This document shows, in pieces, positions 49,735 to 58,779 of a DNA stretch of 64,000 nucleotides. The notes under the pieces are model-generated. The model did not search any database and was not told where the DNA came from. It saw only the letters and a list, made by a program, of their open reading frames with translations. Origin of the DNA: Novosphingobium ginsenosidimutans (GTDB lineage Bacteria > Pseudomonadota > Alphaproteobacteria > Sphingomonadales > Sphingomonadaceae); the NCBI RefSeq assembly GCF_007954425.1, contig NZ_CP042345.1:2540001-2604000 (forward strand). The letters run 5' to 3'. The stretch's first letter is position 1, and the number at the start of each line of letters is the position of its first letter. The position numbers and the translations under genes were made by a program.

Positions 49735-50367
49735 ATGGGTTTCGCGAATTGGTACGATGAGCATGTTGTTCCGCGGTTGATCCGCTGCGCCTGCTCTGGT
49801 CCGGCGATCATGAAACTGCGTGAGAAAGTGGTGCCGCTCGCTTCCGGCGCGGTGTTCGAGCTGGGCTGCGGTGGCGGCTTGAATCAGCGCTTCTATGACC
49901 CCGCGCGGATCAGTTCGTATGCCGGGGTCGATCCTTCTGCCAAGGGTCTGGAATTCACGCGCGCCGAAGCGCAGCGAAAAGGTTGGGCCCATGACATCCG
50001 GGCCGGAACAGGTGAGGCAATTCCCTTCGCCGACGAAAGCTTCGATTCTGTGGTTTGCACCTTCACGCTTTGCTCGGTGCAGGACCCGGCACAGACCCTG
50101 AAGGAGATGCGGCGCGTGCTGAAGCCCGGCGGTCAGTTGCTGTTCGCGGAGCACGGCGCGGCACCCGATGCCGGGGTTGCCAAGTGGCAGGCGCGGATCG
50201 AACCGGTCTGGAGGCGGATCGCCGGCGGCTGTCATCTGACGCGTCCGGTCGGCTCGTCGATCGATCAATGCGGCTTCGCGCTGGAGCCGCTGGGCGCGCA
50301 ATATGCGCCCAAAGTGCCGCGCTTCGCCGGCTGGATGGAATGGGGCGTGGGAGTGAAGGCCGGGTAG
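49735..50367 (+). CDS. Class I SAM-dependent methyltransferase (UbiE/methyltransferase 11-like)
   Basis: A 210-residue methyltransferase. Motif I is VFELGCGGGLNQRFYD, the post-I acidic residue lies in YAGVDPSAKGLE, and motifs II-III are FDSVVCTFTLCSVQDPAQTLKEMRRVLKPGGQLLFAEHG. This block resembles human METTL7-like thiol methyltransferases and phosphatidylethanolamine-type methyltransferases. The substrate is unknown. I took ATG 49735, behind GAGGGG, although in-frame ATGs lie 18-24 bases upstream. It converges on rne with a 25-base gap. Confidence 0.82.
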   Translation: MGFANWYDEHVVPRLIRCACSGPAIMKLREKVVPLASGAVFELGCGGGLNQRFYDPARISSYAGVDPSAKGLEFTRAEAQRKGWAHDIRAGTGEAIPFADESFDSVVCTFTLCSVQDPAQTLKEMRRVLKPGGQLLFAEHGAAPDAGVAKWQARIEPVWRRIAGGCHLTRPVGSSIDQCGFALEPLGAQYAPKVPRFAGWMEWGVGVKAG

Positions 50368-50392
50368 CGCAACGCCACCCGGCCACAATCAC

Positions 50393-53038
50393 TTAGTTTC
50401 CGAACGTCCGCTGCCACCAGCCGCGACGCGGCGTGCCGTCACCTTCTGCCTCGGCCGAGACCGAGTCATCGGTCTGGGTTTCGGCTTCGGAGGCAACCGC
50501 CTTCTTGCGGGTACGCTTGGGCTTGGCCGGTGCTTCCTCGGCAGCAGCTTCAGGCTCTGCGGACTGAGCTTCGGCTTCTGCCGGAGCTTCGTCAGCCTTC
50601 TTCTTGCGGGTGCGCTTTGGCTTGGTCGCCGGCTCTTCAACGGCGGCTTCGGCTTCGACCGGAGCTGCTACGACAGCTTCGGGCTCCGGCTCGGCGGGCG
50701 CAGCCTTCTTGCGGTTGCGCTTGGGCTTCGCAGGTGCCTCTTCTGCCACTTCGGGTTCGGCAGCGGCAGGTTCGGCCTCGGCCTGAGAGGCAACTTCACC
50801 ACCCTCGCTGGCTGCCACATCGCCGTCTTCGCGGTTGCCGTTGCGGCCGCGACCACCCCGCCGACGACGACGGCGACGCTTGCGTTGCTCGTCAGTTTCG
50901 CCGGCCGGACTTTCCTCATGCTCCTGGTCGTCGCTGGCGCTGGCGTCTTCGCCTTCACCAGCTTCGCCGGCCTCACCGGCTTCGCCTTCTTCGCGGTCAC
51001 GGCCACCCCGGCGGCGGCGGCGGCGGCGACGCTTGCCGCGGCCTTCCCCATCACCTTCGTCACGGCGACCGTCACGGGTACGGACGTCATCCTCGTCGCC
51101 TTCGTCCTCATCATCTTCGTCGATGATGTCGGCGATGTCGTCATCGTCTTCCAGCGCGATGGGCTCGAACTTCGGGACGAACTCCGGCCGTGGGCCGGAG
51201 GAGGCAACGCGCATCTTTGCGCCTTCGTTCTCGCCTTCCGGCAGAACTTCGACGCGAACGCCGTAACGGGCCTCGATCTCAGCCAGATCGGCGCGCTTGG
51301 CGTTGAGCAGGTACACAGCCGCCTCGGTGCTGGCGAACAGCGAGATGATCGAACCGCGGCCCTTGGCGGCTTCGTCTTCGATCAGGCGCAGTGCCGAGAG
51401 GCCAGCGCTTGAAGCGGTGCGGACCAGCCCAGTACCGTCGCAGTGCGGACACTGGCGCGTGGTCGCTTCAAGCACACCGGTGCGCAAGCGCTGGCGGCTC
51501 ATTTCCATCAGGCCGAAGCTTGAAATCCGACCAACCTGGATGCGGGCGCGGTCGTTCTTGAGCGCGTCCTTCATGGCCTTCTCGACCTTGCGGACGTTCG
51601 AGCCATATTCCATGTCGATGAAGTCGATCACGACCAGGCCGGCCATGTCGCGCAGGCGCAACTGGCGGGCAATTTCGCGAGCGGCTTCAAGGTTGGTGTT
51701 GAGCGCCGTCGCCTCGATCCCGTGCTCCTTGGTCGAGCGGCCCGAGTTGATGTCGATCGACACCAGCGCCTCGGTCGGGTTGATGACGATGTAGCCGCCG
51801 CTCTTCAGCTGGACGACCGGATCGTACATCGCGGTGAGCTGGTCTTCGGCGCCATAGCGCTGGAACAAGGGCACCGGATCGGCATACTGCTTCACCCGCT
51901 TGGCGTGGCTGGGCATCAGCATCTTCATGAAATCACGGGCCAGGCGGTAACCCTGTTCGCCCTCGACGATCACGTCCTCGATCTCGCGATTGTAGATGTC
52001 GCGGATCGCGCGCTTGATCAGGTCGCTGTCCGAATGGATCAGCGCGGGCGCCGTGCTTTTCAGCGTGGTCTCGCGGATATCGTCCCACAGGCGGGCGAGA
52101 TAGTCGAAATCGCGCTTGATCTCGGTCTTTGTGCGCTGCAGCCCAGCGGTGCGGACGATGCAGCCCATCGCCTTGGGCAGCTCAAGCTCGGCGATGATTG
52201 ACTTCAGGCGCTTGCGGTCAGCGGCCGAGCTGATCTTGCGGCTGATGCCGCCACCGTGGCTCGAATTGGGCATCAGCACGCAATAGCGGCCAGCCAGGCT
52301 GAGATAGGTGGTGAGGGCAGCGCCCTTGTTGCCACGTTCTTCCTTGACGACCTGCACCAGCAGGACCTGCCGGCGCTGGATCACGTCCTGGATCTTGTAG
52401 CGACGGCGCAGCGCCATCCGTTTGGCCCGCAGCTCGTCAGCTTCCTTGGCCTTGCCACGACCCTGGCCCTGACGACGGCGGCCGCGACCACGCCGACGGC
52501 CATCACCTTCTTCAGCCTCGGCGGCTTCCTCACCCTCGTGATCAAAGGCATTGTCGATCTGGCCATCTTCGATGGTCGCGACTTCGTCCTTCTCGGCGGT
52601 GTCGACCTCGGTCAGGCCGTGATCGTCTTCGTGGAAGCTTTCGTGCGAGGTTCCGGCCAGATCGTCGGCCAGGGTTTCGCCCAGTTCGTCATCACCGACA
52701 AAGTCTTCCTCACCTTCGGCAATGGCGCGCAGTGCGGCCTCTTCCTCGGCGTGGGCGGCTTCTTCAGCCAGCAGGGCCTCGCGGTCCTCTTTGGGGATCT
52801 GATAGTAGTCAGGATGGATTTCGCTGAAGGCCAGGAAGCCGTGGCGATTGCCGCCGAAGTCTACGAACGCCGCCTGCAGCGACGGTTCGACCCGGGTTAC
52901 CTTGGCTAGATAGATGTTACCCTTGATCTGCTTGTGTTCGGCAGATTCAAAGTCGAATTCCTCAATCCGGTTGCCCTTGAGCACCGCCACCCGGGTTTCT
53001 TCCTGGTGGCGCGCATCGATCAGCATGCGCATTGTCAT
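50393..53038 (-). CDS. rne: Ribonuclease E
   Basis: An 881-residue endoribonuclease that starts mRNA decay and processes rRNA and tRNA. The S1 RNA-binding domain begins at about 36 and is interrupted by an acidic then basic insertion (about 85-205), typical of alphaproteobacteria. The DNase I-like catalytic part holds D429 (VSIDINSG) and D472 (VVIDFIDM). The zinc link is CPHC (530-533). The C-terminal half (625-881) is low complexity: acidic runs, two Arg-rich blocks (RRRRRRRGGR) and three copies of KPKR(N/T)RKK. It ends in the WWQRTFG tail seen in relatives. This half should bind RNA and degradosome partners. GGAGAG precedes ATG 53038. Confidence 0.95.
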   Translation of the reverse strand: MTMRMLIDARHQEETRVAVLKGNRIEEFDFESAEHKQIKGNIYLAKVTRVEPSLQAAFVDFGGNRHGFLAFSEIHPDYYQIPKEDREALLAEEAAHAEEEAALRAIAEGEEDFVGDDELGETLADDLAGTSHESFHEDDHGLTEVDTAEKDEVATIEDGQIDNAFDHEGEEAAEAEEGDGRRRGRGRRRQGQGRGKAKEADELRAKRMALRRRYKIQDVIQRRQVLLVQVVKEERGNKGAALTTYLSLAGRYCVLMPNSSHGGGISRKISSAADRKRLKSIIAELELPKAMGCIVRTAGLQRTKTEIKRDFDYLARLWDDIRETTLKSTAPALIHSDSDLIKRAIRDIYNREIEDVIVEGEQGYRLARDFMKMLMPSHAKRVKQYADPVPLFQRYGAEDQLTAMYDPVVQLKSGGYIVINPTEALVSIDINSGRSTKEHGIEATALNTNLEAAREIARQLRLRDMAGLVVIDFIDMEYGSNVRKVEKAMKDALKNDRARIQVGRISSFGLMEMSRQRLRTGVLEATTRQCPHCDGTGLVRTASSAGLSALRLIEDEAAKGRGSIISLFASTEAAVYLLNAKRADLAEIEARYGVRVEVLPEGENEGAKMRVASSGPRPEFVPKFEPIALEDDDDIADIIDEDDEDEGDEDDVRTRDGRRDEGDGEGRGKRRRRRRRRGGRDREEGEAGEAGEAGEGEDASASDDQEHEESPAGETDEQRKRRRRRRRGGRGRNGNREDGDVAASEGGEVASQAEAEPAAAEPEVAEEAPAKPKRNRKKAAPAEPEPEAVVAAPVEAEAAVEEPATKPKRTRKKKADEAPAEAEAQSAEPEAAAEEAPAKPKRTRKKAVASEAETQTDDSVSAEAEGDGTPRRGWWQRTFGN

Positions 53039-53350
53039 TTATAACTCTCCGTGCGCGCCAGGCCTGGCCGGACCTGCGAAGGTCCTGGCCGGTTTGAGTG
53101 GCGCGTTCTTGTGCGAAACGGCCGCGCGCCCGGGATCTAATCCCGCCTAGGCGAACGACTGCATGAGGATAGCCGGGGGCTGTTGCGCGCCCGGCGGCGT
53201 GTTGTGTGTCTGCGGTAAGGATCAGGCGCAGTGACATTTCATGCGCCGGTTGCTGCACTGCCACAGCCACAGCCCGGAAGGGCAGGGTCTTGGCAGGCAA
53301 CGAACCACTCATCATTACGGCATCAACCTGTGCATCCGGGCGCGGCCCGG
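53039..53350 (-). promoter_or_regulatory. Structured 5' leader of rne
   Basis: On the rne mRNA side four perfect hairpins can form: GGCC plus AGGTCC/GGACCT arms at 53066-53090, CGGGAT/ATCCCG at 53131-53145, GGCGCA/TGCGCC at 53225-53247 and CCGGGC/GCCCGG at 53336-53350. E. coli rne uses hairpins in a long leader for autoregulation by RNase E, so this may do the same (inference). The rest of the 501-base gap (53351-53539) holds no convincing gene. It has an AT-rich stretch at 53376-53410 and must contain promoters for both rne and the amidase. Confidence 0.5.
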
Positions 53351-53539
53351 GATTCCTGGCGAGAACTGCCCCAACTTGGATTAATAAGTAATGCCTTAGG
53401 CCTTACGAATGTACCCTGCGGGTCTCGCGCAAGTCATGCGTAGCATCATGGTTGGCGGGCGGCAAGGGCGCGGGCGAAGACACATAGCGCCATTGGCCCC
53501 ATTGCCCTCGCAATTTACCTTGTCTAGCACACCTCGGTA

Positions 53540-54424
53540 ATGCGTCGTCCGGCCGTGATCCTTGGTCTCTTTGCTGCGCCTCTGGCGGTTTTTGCGGCAA
53601 TGGTGGCAGCAGACCGAACCTTTGGCGGGCCGGGTCGCGGCTTTGGTTATGTCGTGCAGGTCAGTCTGCCTGATGAGGACGCCCGGCAGGGCCTGCCACC
53701 GGTGATGGGGCCGCAGGACGCCAGCCGGCCGCTGGTGGTGATTGATGCCGGACACGGCGGCAAGGATCCTGGGGCAGGGCTGGGGCCGCTCAAGGAAAAG
53801 GATCTGGTGCTGCGACTGGCCCTGGCTCTGCGTGACGAGCTGTTGCGCCAGGGCGCGGTCAGGGTCGCCCTGACCCGCGAAAACGATCGTTACCTGCTGC
53901 TGCCGGTTCGGCCGGATATCGCGCGGCGGCTGCAGGCAGACCTGTTCATTTCGATCCATGCCGATAGCACTGAAACAGGCACTGGAGCACGCGGGGCGAC
54001 GGTATATGTCCTGTCGGACAAGGGCAGCAACGAAGCCGCCGAACGGATTGCCGCTCGCGAAAATGCGGTGGACGAGGTCAACGGGATCCGCATCACCGAC
54101 CAGGATGACAATGTCGGCGCAATCCTGGTCGACCTTTCGCAACGCGAGATGCAGGCCAAGGCGGAAAGTTTTGGCAACCTTATCCTGCGCGAAGGGCGCG
54201 GGCGGCTGCCGTTCCGTGACGATAAGGTCCAGTCTGCTGCCTTTGCCGTGCTCAAGGCACCCGATGTGCCCTCGGTGCTGTTCGAGAGCGGCTATATCAA
54301 CAATGAGGATGATCTTGCCCGCCTAGCCTCGGCCGAAGGGCAACAGGCCTTTGCCCAGACGCTGGCCAGCGCGATCCGCGTGCACTTTGCCCGCGAGGCG
54401 GCGCTGCCGGCGCTGCAGCCATAG
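53540..54424 (+). CDS. N-acetylmuramoyl-L-alanine amidase (Amidase_3)
   Basis: A 294-residue zinc amidase that cuts the bond between MurNAc and the stem peptide during daughter-cell separation. An N-terminal hydrophobic segment (residues 5-24) serves as signal or anchor. The zinc site is H72 in VVIDAGHGGKDPG, E86 in LKEKDL and H140 in FISIHAD; the catalytic glutamate is E249 in VLFESGYINN. A 30-residue helix-like insertion (about 170-215) near the active site suggests autoinhibition relieved by an EnvC-type activator, as in AmiC (family knowledge). No AMIN domain is present. PBP1A follows 48 bases later. Confidence 0.92.
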   Translation: MRRPAVILGLFAAPLAVFAAMVAADRTFGGPGRGFGYVVQVSLPDEDARQGLPPVMGPQDASRPLVVIDAGHGGKDPGAGLGPLKEKDLVLRLALALRDELLRQGAVRVALTRENDRYLLLPVRPDIARRLQADLFISIHADSTETGTGARGATVYVLSDKGSNEAAERIAARENAVDEVNGIRITDQDDNVGAILVDLSQREMQAKAESFGNLILREGRGRLPFRDDKVQSAAFAVLKAPDVPSVLFESGYINNEDDLARLASAEGQQAFAQTLASAIRVHFAREAALPALQP

Positions 54425-54472
54425 CTTGCCGCTGGCCTATCGCCGTTTCCCCATGCTAGAGCCGCGCGCAAG

Positions 54473-57007
54473 ATGAGCGAGCAATCCGAATCCATTCGCC
54501 TGCGCATCCGGCGCGAAGCCGGGGGGCTGCTCACCAGGCTGCAAGAACACCCCGCCGGGCATTGGTTTACCGCCAACTGGCAGACCAGCAAGCGCTTCCG
54601 GATTGCCGGTTATGCGCTGGGCGGTCTGATCCTGTTCTACTTGCTGCTGTGGGTCACTGTGCTGCGCACGCTCCCCTCAGCTGATCGTCTGCTCAGCTAT
54701 CAGCCGCCACTGCCGACGATGGTGCGCGGCGTGAATGGCGAGATCGTCTACAGTTATGCGCGCGAGCGGCGGGTGCAGTTGCGCTTTGTCGATTTGCCCA
54801 AGCCACTGATCGACGCTTACCTTTCGGCCGAAGACAAGACCTTCTGGAGCCACGGCGGGGTCGACATCACCGGCACGCTGGGTGCGGTGCTCGACTATGC
54901 CAATCCGCTGCGCACCAAACGCGCAGTCGGCGGCTCGACGATCACCCAGCAGGTGGCCAAGAACATCTTGATCGGGGATGAGTACTCCGTCACTCGCAAG
55001 ATCAAGGAAATGATCCTGGCGCGCCGCATCGAAGGGGCGCTCGAGAAAGAGCAGATCCTTGAGCTCTATCTCAACGAAATCCCGCTGGGCCGGCAGGCCT
55101 TTGGCGTCCAGGCGGCGGCCCGGGCCTATTTCGGCAAGGATGTGGGCGACCTCAAACTGCACGAGGCAGCCTTCCTGGCGATCCTGCCCAAGGCGCCCGA
55201 ACGCTATGGCCGCGAGAAGAACCAGCAGCTGGCGATCAACCGCCGGAACTATGTGCTTGACCAGATGGTCGACAATGGCTGGGCCACGCCCGCTCAGGCG
55301 GCCGAGGCTAAGGCCCAGCCGCTCGGCCTGATACCGCGCCGGTCGGAAAGCTATGACCCCTCAGTCGGCTATTTCGTCGAGGACGTGCGGCGCGAGCTGA
55401 TCGATAAATATGGCGAGCAGGCCGAAGACGGACCGAACAGCATTTACGGTGGTGGCCTATGGGTCCGCACCTCGCTTGATCCGCAACTCCAGAAGGCGGC
55501 GCAGGATGCGCTGCGTACCGGCCTGCTACGCTATCAGGCCGGCCGGGGCTGGGGCGGTCCGATTGCCAAGATCAAGGTCGATCCGGATGGCTGGCAGACC
55601 GAGCTGATCGCGGCCGGCAAGTCCATTACCTACCAGAACTGGCGCGTCGGGGTGGTGCTCTCACGCTCAGGCAATCAGGCGACGATCGGCTTTACCGACG
55701 GCCGTAAAGCGCCCTTGATTGCTTTGCCGGATTCGTTGCGGGCGGGTGATGTCATTGCTGCGGCTCCGAGCGGCAATGCCTGGGCGGTAAAGAATGTTCC
55801 TGCCGTTTCGGGCGGGTTCGTGGCGATCGATCCCAATTCCGGGCGTGTTCTGGCAGTGCAGGGCGGTTTTGATGCTGGCCTGGGCAGCTTCAACCGCGCC
55901 ACCCAGGCCCAGCGCCAACCGGGTTCGACAATCAAACCCTTTGTCTATGCGACCGGCCTCGACAACGGCATGACCCCCGCCAGCGAGGTGCTTGACGGTC
56001 AGTTCTGCGTCTATCAGGGCGCGCAGCTGGGGCAGAAGTGCTTCCGTAATTTTGATATGCGCGGCGCCGGCGGCACCCACACCATGCGCTGGGGGCTTGA
56101 ACAGTCGCGCAACCTGATGACGGTTCGGATCGCCAACGATGCCGGGATGGACAACGTCTCACGCCAGATCGACCGGGTTGGGATCGGCAAGTATCCACCC
56201 TATCTCTCTTTCGCCCTGGGTGCGGGCGAAACGACGGTCCTCAGGATGGCCAATGCCTATGCCGCTCTGGCGAACAACGGTGTGCAGTATTCCCCGACGC
56301 TGATCGACTTCGTCCAGGATCGCAACGGGAAGGTGATCTGGCGGGCGGACAATCGCCGCTGCGAAAAGTGCAACATGGCCAATTGGGACGGCAAGCCGAT
56401 GCCCCGGCTGGCCAAGCGCGGCAAGCAGGTCATGGACCCGCGCACGGCCTTCCAGGTGATCCACATGCTGGAAGGCGTGGTGACGCGTGGTACGGCGACC
56501 GTGCTGCGCGATCTCAATCTCTCGCTGTTCGGCAAAACCGGGACAACCACCGGCCCGACCAACGTGTGGTTCGCCGGCGGATCGCAGGACATCGTCGGAG
56601 CGGTCTATCTTGGCTATGACCAGCCGCGTTCGCTGGGTGGCTATGCTCAGGGCGGCTCGATTGCCGCGCCGATGTTCAAGCAGTTCATCCAGGAAAGTCG
56701 CAACCGCTGGTATGACCGGCCCTTTGTGGCACCGGCCAACATCCATTGGGTCAAGATCGACCGGGTTTCGGGCAGCAAGGTCTTCGCCGGTAACCCGACC
56801 GACGATCCCAAGTCCCCGATCATTTGGGAAGCCTTCAAGGCTGACAGCGAAGTCGCGCGGACCACACGCCAGGATGATCTAGCCAAGCAGCGTGACGCGC
56901 TGATCGCGGCGATCCGGCGCAGTTCGCAAGCCCAGTCCAGCGAAGCCACAGCCGAAGACACGGCAGACCCCCAGGTCGCGGCCGATAATGCCGTTGCCAT
57001 CCAGTAA
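54473..57007 (+). CDS. mrcA: Penicillin-binding protein 1A (bifunctional transglycosylase/transpeptidase)
   Basis: An 844-residue class A PBP. One transmembrane helix lies at about 44-66. The GT51 domain has the catalytic glutamate E120 in LSAEDKTFWSHGGVD and GGSTITQQVAKN. An OB-like insert lies at about 320-430. The transpeptidase has SxxK at S485-K488 (GSTIKPF), SxN at 545-547 (SRN) and KTG at 688-690. Two cysteine pairs (C512/C523 and C630/C633) sit in the periplasmic part and may form disulfides. It builds and crosslinks glycan strands in the periplasm. It is probably co-transcribed with the amidase. Confidence 0.95.
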   Translation: MSEQSESIRLRIRREAGGLLTRLQEHPAGHWFTANWQTSKRFRIAGYALGGLILFYLLLWVTVLRTLPSADRLLSYQPPLPTMVRGVNGEIVYSYARERRVQLRFVDLPKPLIDAYLSAEDKTFWSHGGVDITGTLGAVLDYANPLRTKRAVGGSTITQQVAKNILIGDEYSVTRKIKEMILARRIEGALEKEQILELYLNEIPLGRQAFGVQAAARAYFGKDVGDLKLHEAAFLAILPKAPERYGREKNQQLAINRRNYVLDQMVDNGWATPAQAAEAKAQPLGLIPRRSESYDPSVGYFVEDVRRELIDKYGEQAEDGPNSIYGGGLWVRTSLDPQLQKAAQDALRTGLLRYQAGRGWGGPIAKIKVDPDGWQTELIAAGKSITYQNWRVGVVLSRSGNQATIGFTDGRKAPLIALPDSLRAGDVIAAAPSGNAWAVKNVPAVSGGFVAIDPNSGRVLAVQGGFDAGLGSFNRATQAQRQPGSTIKPFVYATGLDNGMTPASEVLDGQFCVYQGAQLGQKCFRNFDMRGAGGTHTMRWGLEQSRNLMTVRIANDAGMDNVSRQIDRVGIGKYPPYLSFALGAGETTVLRMANAYAALANNGVQYSPTLIDFVQDRNGKVIWRADNRRCEKCNMANWDGKPMPRLAKRGKQVMDPRTAFQVIHMLEGVVTRGTATVLRDLNLSLFGKTGTTTGPTNVWFAGGSQDIVGAVYLGYDQPRSLGGYAQGGSIAAPMFKQFIQESRNRWYDRPFVAPANIHWVKIDRVSGSKVFAGNPTDDPKSPIIWEAFKADSEVARTTRQDDLAKQRDALIAAIRRSSQAQSSEATAEDTADPQVAADNAVAIQ

Positions 57008-57021
57008 CCCCGGAGCATCCC

Positions 57022-57567
57022 ATGAACCTTCGTCCCTTGTTCGTTGCCGTCGCCGCCCTTGCTGTGACTGCCCCCGCCCAGGCCAACCTGCCGGTTGGTG
57101 CCACGGCGCCCATTTTCGCCACCCAGGGTGCCAAGGCGGGCAAGCCCTTTGCGATCAACCTGCGCACCGCGCTGCGCAAAGGGCCGCTGGTGCTCTATTT
57201 CTATCCCAAGGCCTTCACCCAGGGCTGCACCCTGGAGGCCAAGGCCTTTGCCGATGCCAGCCCGCAGTTCGCGGCCGCTGGCGCCACGGTCGTCGGTATG
57301 TCGGCCGACGACCTGCCGACCCTGCAGAAGTTCTCGACCGAAGCCTGCCGCGACAAATTTGCCGTCGCCATCGCCACCCCGGCGATCATCAAGGCTTATA
57401 ATGTCGACCTGCAGCGTGAGGGCGTCTCGACCGGCCTGACCACCCGCACCAGCTATGTCATCGGCCAGGATGGCAAGGTCCGGTTCGTCCATTCGAACAT
57501 GGACTACAAGGACCATGTCCGCCTGACGCTCGAAGCGGTGCAGGCCCTGCGCAAGGCCAAGCGCTGA
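57022..57567 (+). CDS. Exported peroxiredoxin (AhpC/TSA, BCP-like)
   Basis: A 181-residue peroxiredoxin with a signal peptide (MNLRPLFVAVAALAVTAPAQA, cleavage at about 21). The peroxidatic site PKAFTQGC fits PxxxTxxC with C69; a second cysteine, C109 in STEACRDKF, is the likely resolving residue. The SADDLPTLQKFSTEACRD segment is BCP/PrxQ-like. It should reduce peroxides in the periplasm, but its reductant there is not apparent. It starts 14 bases after PBP1A, so it may be co-transcribed. Confidence 0.88.
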   Translation: MNLRPLFVAVAALAVTAPAQANLPVGATAPIFATQGAKAGKPFAINLRTALRKGPLVLYFYPKAFTQGCTLEAKAFADASPQFAAAGATVVGMSADDLPTLQKFSTEACRDKFAVAIATPAIIKAYNVDLQREGVSTGLTTRTSYVIGQDGKVRFVHSNMDYKDHVRLTLEAVQALRKAKR

Positions 57568-57603
57568 GCGCCACCGCTTTACAATCGGGGGCCTTGCGCT
57601 AAT

Positions 57604-57622
57604 CGGGCCGCAACCGGGCCCG
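57604..57622 (+). other. Hairpin before prfB
   Basis: CGGGCC (57604-57609) and GGCCCG (57617-57622) pair around a seven-base loop. It lies between the peroxiredoxin stop and ATG 57652. No T-tract follows. It may be a Rho-type 3' end or leader structure. Confidence 0.3.
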
Positions 57623-57651
57623 CGTGCCCGATAACACGGAGTTGAAGTATC

Positions 57652-58779
57652 ATGCGTGCCGAAGGGCAGGCCCATATCGACCGGATCGACGCCGCCCTGG
57701 CGCTCGTCCGCAAGTTCCTTGACTGGGACCGTGCGCTGCGCCGGCTCGATGAGCTTAACGCGCGCGTCGAGGACCCGAAGCTGTGGGACAATCCCAAGGA
57801 AGCCGAAGCGGTAATGAAGGAGCGCCGCCGGCTTGAGGCGGCGATCGGCACGGTCAAGGATATCTCGGCGCAGAAGGCCGACGCGATCGAGTTCATCGAA
57901 CTGGGCGAGATGGAGAACGACGAGGCGACGGTCGAGGAAGGTCTCGAAGCGCTGGCCAAGCTGGCCGACCGCGCCGACCAGGACAAGGTCCAGGCCTTGT
58001 TGGCGGGCGAGGCTGACGGCAACGACACCTATATCGAAATCCACGCTGGGGCGGGCGGTACCGAAAGCCAGGATTGGGCCGAAATGCTCTTCCGGATGTA
58101 CACGCGGTGGGCGGAAAAGCGCGGCTTCAAGGTTGAGACGATCGAATATCAGGCCGGCGAACAGGCCGGAATCAAGAGCGCGACGATCCTGGTCAAGGGC
58201 GAGAATGCCTATGGCTATGCCAAGACCGAAAGCGGCGTGCACCGCCTGGTCCGGATTTCGCCTTACGACAGTTCGGCTCGGCGCCACACCAGCTTCAGCT
58301 CGGTCTGGGTCTTCCCGGTGATCGATGACAACTTCAGCATCGATATCAATCCGGCCGACCTCAAGATCGATACCTACCGTGCTTCGGGTGCGGGCGGGCA
58401 GCACGTCAACACGACGGACTCAGCCGTGCGCATCACCCACGTGCCGAGCGGGATCATCGTTGCCAGTCAGCAGGACCGCAGCCAGCACAAGAACCGCGAA
58501 ATCTGCATGGGCATGCTGAAATCGCGGCTCTACGAAGAGGAAATGCGCCGGCGCGAAGATGCCGCCTCGGCAGAGCACTCAGCCAAGAGCGATATTGGCT
58601 GGGGCCACCAGATCCGCTCCTACGTCCTCCAGCCGTACCAGATGGTTAAGGACCTGCGCACCGGCGTGACCAGCCCGACCCCGTCTGACGTGCTCGACGG
58701 TGATCTGGACCCGTTCATGGCTGCCGCACTCGCGCAGCGTGTGACGGGCGAGAAGGTGGTCGTGGAGGACGAGGATTGA
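57652..58779 (+). CDS. prfB: Peptide chain release factor 2
   Basis: A 375-residue RF2 that reads UGA and UAA. The GGQ motif is at 248-250 (SGAGGQHVN). The stop-codon recognition tripeptide reads SPY (203-205, RISPYDSSARRHTSF) instead of the textbook SPF. The ribosome-binding coiled coil is at the N-terminus. Most notable, codons 22-26 read TTC CTT GAC TGG GAC in one frame, so the programmed +1 frameshift (CTT TGA C) of many bacteria is absent, as is usual in alphaproteobacteria. ATG 57652 is followed by the family N-terminus. The stop overlaps the next gene as TTGA. Confidence 0.95.
   Translation: MRAEGQAHIDRIDAALALVRKFLDWDRALRRLDELNARVEDPKLWDNPKEAEAVMKERRRLEAAIGTVKDISAQKADAIEFIELGEMENDEATVEEGLEALAKLADRADQDKVQALLAGEADGNDTYIEIHAGAGGTESQDWAEMLFRMYTRWAEKRGFKVETIEYQAGEQAGIKSATILVKGENAYGYAKTESGVHRLVRISPYDSSARRHTSFSSVWVFPVIDDNFSIDINPADLKIDTYRASGAGGQHVNTTDSAVRITHVPSGIIVASQQDRSQHKNREICMGMLKSRLYEEEMRRREDAASAEHSAKSDIGWGHQIRSYVLQPYQMVKDLRTGVTSPTPSDVLDGDLDPFMAAALAQRVTGEKVVVEDED

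Noticed and set aside
50530..51266. Open frames opposite the rne tail, Arg- and Ser-rich
   Set aside because: They mirror the repetitive low-complexity codons of the RNase E tail and have no start context.
53381..53409. TTCGTA-N17-TATTAA as an rne promoter on the minus strand
   Set aside because: Only the -10 is reasonable; the -35 is weak. Kept as a possibility but not listed as a feature.
56647..58404. 585-codon open frame on the minus strand
   Set aside because: Runs antisense across PBP1A, the peroxiredoxin and prfB, three unrelated real genes, so it cannot be a conserved protein.
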